Of a stretch of DNA of 16,641 nucleotides, positions 14,448 through 16,641 are shown one piece after another; position 1 is the stretch's first letter, and each line of letters begins with the position of its first letter. Source of the DNA: CAYXGZ01 sp964464755 (lineage in GTDB: Bacteria > Planctomycetota > MHYJ01 > JACPRB01); contig CAYXGZ010000067.1 in the NCBI GenBank assembly GCA_964464755.1, positions 1-16,641 of the forward strand. The letters run 5' to 3'. Position numbers and translations under genes: made by a program. Below the pieces are notes generated by a model. The model had not been told where the DNA came from. It did no database searches and saw nothing but the letters and a program-made list of their open reading frames with translations.

Positions 14448-14453
14448 ATTATA
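14448..14453 (-). promoter_or_regulatory. Consensus -10 element (TATAAT) of the PDZ lipoprotein gene
   Basis: TATAAT on the minus strand (14453 to 14448) is a perfect -10, conspicuous in such GC-rich DNA, and ends six bases before the ATG at 14441. The spacing equals that of TACAAT before the GTG at 4519. There is no Shine-Dalgarno site, so a leaderless mRNA is expected. The -35 region is not clear. Confidence 0.6.
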
Positions 14454-14478
14454 AGCGGAGGGGCCGGGCGGGGGTTCG

Positions 14479-15417
14479 CTACTTCGTCCCGGCGAACCAG
14501 GCGCAGAAGCGGTCGAGGCCCTCCTCGAAGGGGGTGCGCGGGTCGTACCCGAGGCGGGCCCGGGCCTTGGAGATGTCCGCGTGGGTGGCGGCGACGTCCC
14601 CGGGCTGGGGCGGCAGGCGCTTCAGCACGGCCTTCCGCCCGAGCCGCCGCTCGAGGGCGGCCACGAGCTCGGAGAGCGTCACGGTGCGGGACTCCGCGAT
14701 GTTGTAGACCTCGAAGCCGTCGTCGCGGCCGAGCGCGCCGAGCACGCCCTGCACGGTGTCGCCGACGTAGGTGTAGTCGCGGCGCGAGCTCCCGTCGCCG
14801 AAGAACGGCAGCTCCGCGCCCTCGCGGATCCGCCGCGCGAAGGAGTGGATCGCCATGTCGGGGCGCTGGCGCGGGCCGTAGACGGAGAAGAAGCGCAGGA
14901 CGCTCGCGCGCAGGCCGTGGAGCTCGTGGGCGAGGCGGACGTAGTGCTCGGCGAGGAGCTTGGAGACGCCGTAGGGCGAGACGGGCCGGAGCTCGGGGTC
15001 GTCCTCGCGGAACGGGACCCGGCTCGTGTCGCCGTAGACCGTGGAGCTCGAGGCGAAGACGAACTTGCGGACGCCGCGGCGCCGGGCCTCCTCGAGGAGG
15101 TTGAGCGTCGCGCCCGCGTTGACGGCGGCGTAGAGGGCGGGGGCGGAGAGCGAGGGGCGGACGCCGCCCTGCCCCGCGAGGTGGACGACGGCGTCGGGGC
15201 GGGCCGCGTCGTAGGCCCGGGCGACGAGGGCGGGGTCGACGAGGTCGCCCTCGACGAGCTCGAAGCCGCGGAGGGCCGCGAGGTTGGCGCGCTTGATCGC
15301 CGGGTCGTAGTAGGGGTTGAAGTCGTCGACGACGGCCACGGAGTCGCCGCGGGCGAGCAGGGCCTCGAGGACGTGGGAGCCGATGAACCCCGCGCCGCCG
15401 GTGAGGAGGATCCTCAT
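14479..15417 (-). CDS. NAD-dependent sugar-nucleotide epimerase, UDP-glucuronate 4-epimerase-like
   Basis: A 312-residue extended short-chain dehydrogenase. Residues 1-13 give the NAD site (MRILLTGGAGFIG), with Asp31-Asp32 at the end of the second strand. DDFNPYYDPAIKRANL at 31-46 is typical of UDP-glucuronate 4-epimerases of the CapI/GAE kind. HLAGQ lies at 79-83, SSSTVYG with the catalytic Ser/Thr at 123-129, and YGVSK with Tyr149 and Lys153 form the active site. Later VYGPRQRPDMAI and RRDYTYVGDTV match the sugar-nucleotide pocket. It would interconvert UDP-GlcA and UDP-GalA (or UDP-Glc and UDP-Gal) in the cytoplasm. It starts five bases after the glycosyltransferase stop without a clear Shine-Dalgarno site, so it is probably co-translated with that gene. 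Confidence 0.87.
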   Translation of the reverse strand: MRILLTGGAGFIGSHVLEALLARGDSVAVVDDFNPYYDPAIKRANLAALRGFELVEGDLVDPALVARAYDAARPDAVVHLAGQGGVRPSLSAPALYAAVNAGATLNLLEEARRRGVRKFVFASSSTVYGDTSRVPFREDDPELRPVSPYGVSKLLAEHYVRLAHELHGLRASVLRFFSVYGPRQRPDMAIHSFARRIREGAELPFFGDGSSRRDYTYVGDTVQGVLGALGRDDGFEVYNIAESRTVTLSELVAALERRLGRKAVLKRLPPQPGDVAATHADISKARARLGYDPRTPFEEGLDRFCAWFAGTK

Positions 15418-15422
15418 CCGGG

Positions 15423-16641
15423 CTACTTGGCCAGGAGGCGGCCCTGGAAGAAGGACTGGAAGGCGACGTAGCCGAAGCCGAAGAGGAAGAGGGCCTGGAA
15501 GGGGACGGCCCCGTACATGCCGTGGACGATGGAGTAGGCGATCGTGAACGCGAAGAGCGCGGCGAAGGCCAGCTCGAGGAACGGCACGATGCGCTTGAGG
15601 TCGACCTTGTACTTCTTGCCCGCGAAGCCCTGGCGCTTGGCGTCGATCGCGTACTTCGGCGTGCGGACGAACTCGCCGCCGTCCCGGGCGAAGAGGCCCT
15701 CGAGGATGGCGCGGGTGTTCGAGACGCACATGCCGATGCCGAGGGCGAGCAGCATGGGGACGTGGACGAGCGTGCGCAGCACGCCCCGGATCCCGTGGAG
15801 CTCGACCTGGGAGCAGACGTAGAAGAAGCAGACCGAGATCGTCGCCAGGACGAAGACGCCGAGGTCCAGGAGCACGGAGCCCTGGACGTTCATCTGCTGG
15901 CGGTAGTAGGCCACGGGCAGCATGAGCAGCGAGATGACCAGCATCATGAAGTAGGCCGAGTTCCCCGTCAGGTGGACGAAGGCCTCGGTCTTCACGAAGA
16001 GCGGGATGTCGCTGAGCAGCACCTTGCCGAGGAGCTTGCGCGAGGTCTGCATGGAGCCCTTGACCCAGCGGTGCTGCTGGCTCTTGAAGCCGTTCATCTC
16101 GACGGGCAGCTCGGCGGGCGTCTCGATGTCCGGCAGGAAGACGAACTTCCACTTCGCCAGCTGGGAGCGGAACGAGAGGTCGAGGTCCTCGGTCAGCGTG
16201 TCGTGCTGCCAGCCGCCGGCCTCGTCGATCGCCTCGCGCCTCCAGGTGCCGGCCGTGCCGCTGAAGTTGAAGAAGCGGCCGGAGCGGTTGCGGGCGCAGT
16301 GCTCCATGATGAAATGCCCGTCGAGGAGGATCGACTGGACCTCGGTGAGCATCGAGTAGTCGCGGTTGAGGTGGCCCCAGCGGGTCTGCACCATGCCGAT
16401 CTTCTCGTCCGTGAAGTGGTGGACGGTGCGATGCAGGAAGTCGGGCGGCGGCAGGAAGTCCGCGTCGAAGACCGCGACGAAGCGGCCCTTCATGGACTTC
16501 ATGCCGTGGTCGAGCGCGCCCGCCTTGAAGCCGGTGCGGTCGGTCCGGTGGATGTACTTGATGTCCACGCCCTTGGCGGCCCACTCCTCCACCTTCCTCC
16601 GGCAGATCTCCTGGGTCTCGTCGGTCGAGTCGTCGAGGACC
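15423..16641 (-). CDS. Family 2 glycosyltransferase, cellulose-synthase-like (N-terminus outside window)
   Basis: The gene runs off the end of the window; 405 residues are visible. It keeps the processive GT2 signature: DDSTDE (nucleotide Asp) at the first visible residues, FDADF with the second and third Asp (59 and 61), TED at 150-152 as the catalytic-base region, and QQHRW at 188-192. About five transmembrane segments follow (around 229-247, 257-279, 290-308, 353-375 and 380-400). This layout matches bacterial relatives of glucan and glucomannan synthases (CslA/CslC-like), which polymerise a sugar from UDP- or GDP-sugar and export it through the inner membrane. No PilZ domain is present at this C-terminus. 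The epimerase gene downstream suggests that a uronic acid or hexose donor feeds the polymer. The missing start would contain one or two further helices. Confidence 0.88.
   Translation of the reverse strand, partial: VLDDSTDETQEICRRKVEEWAAKGVDIKYIHRTDRTGFKAGALDHGMKSMKGRFVAVFDADFLPPPDFLHRTVHHFTDEKIGMVQTRWGHLNRDYSMLTEVQSILLDGHFIMEHCARNRSGRFFNFSGTAGTWRREAIDEAGGWQHDTLTEDLDLSFRSQLAKWKFVFLPDIETPAELPVEMNGFKSQQHRWVKGSMQTSRKLLGKVLLSDIPLFVKTEAFVHLTGNSAYFMMLVISLLMLPVAYYRQQMNVQGSVLLDLGVFVLATISVCFFYVCSQVELHGIRGVLRTLVHVPMLLALGIGMCVSNTRAILEGLFARDGGEFVRTPKYAIDAKRQGFAGKKYKVDLKRIVPFLELAFAALFAFTIAYSIVHGMYGAVPFQALFLFGFGYVAFQSFFQGRLLAK

Noticed and set aside
13857..15471. Plus-strand open frames opposite the PDZ lipoprotein and epimerase genes
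   Set aside because: They mirror the true minus-strand genes, with repetitive Arg/Gly/Val-rich translations and no recognisable domain.

Overview
The window is a gene-dense stretch of very GC-rich bacterial DNA (codon third positions almost all G or C). It encodes the end of an RND efflux pump, several lipoproteins with a lipobox Cys, a protein with an outer-membrane-barrel-like C-terminus and a membrane polysaccharide synthase, so the host is most likely Gram-negative. The style of the genes (ECF sigma factor next to a one-pass membrane TPR/HEAT protein, PD40 propeller, planctomycete-type alpha/beta hydrolase) suggests Planctomycetota or a similar environmental lineage. That is an inference from style; no marker gene fixes the phylum. 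I see no tRNA, rRNA, CRISPR array, transposase, integrase or attachment site. No gap between genes exceeds about 91 bp.

Layout. 1-1219 (+): end of an RND permease gene, then a translationally coupled secreted alpha/beta hydrolase. 1281-3402 (+): ECF sigma factor overlapping a membrane-anchored TPR/HEAT-like protein, a probable regulator pair. 3399-4427 (-): exported six-bladed TolB/PD40 propeller. 4519-7906 (+): three overlapping redox genes: a cytokinin-oxidase/GlcD-like FAD enzyme, a protein with two 4Fe-4S motifs that seems to start at CTG, and a geranylgeranyl-reductase-like flavoprotein. 7900-9808 (-): coupled lipoprotein, unknown CxxC protein and YceH/DUF480 protein. 9861-10229 (+): single-domain cupin. 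10230-10946 (-): barrel-like lipoprotein. 11031-12390 (-): moaD, moaE and a STAS-FHA protein in one tight operon. 12441-13649 (+): RhlE-type DEAD-box helicase. 13653-14441 (-): PDZ lipoprotein. 14479-16641 (-): family 2 glycosyltransferase (cut by the window end) followed by a UDP-glucuronate-4-epimerase-like gene, a surface-polysaccharide pair.

Two organisational features stand out. First, all four convergent gene pairs meet with between 7 bp of overlap and 3 bp of gap, and two of the junctions are palindromes made of the stop codons, so no conventional intrinsic terminator fits between them. Second, four genes that lack a Shine-Dalgarno sequence have a -10-like hexamer ending only 6-9 bp before the start codon, as expected for leaderless mRNAs, while other genes in the window have strong GGAGG sites. 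The best candidate for an undescribed system is the three-gene redox operon at 4519-7906.
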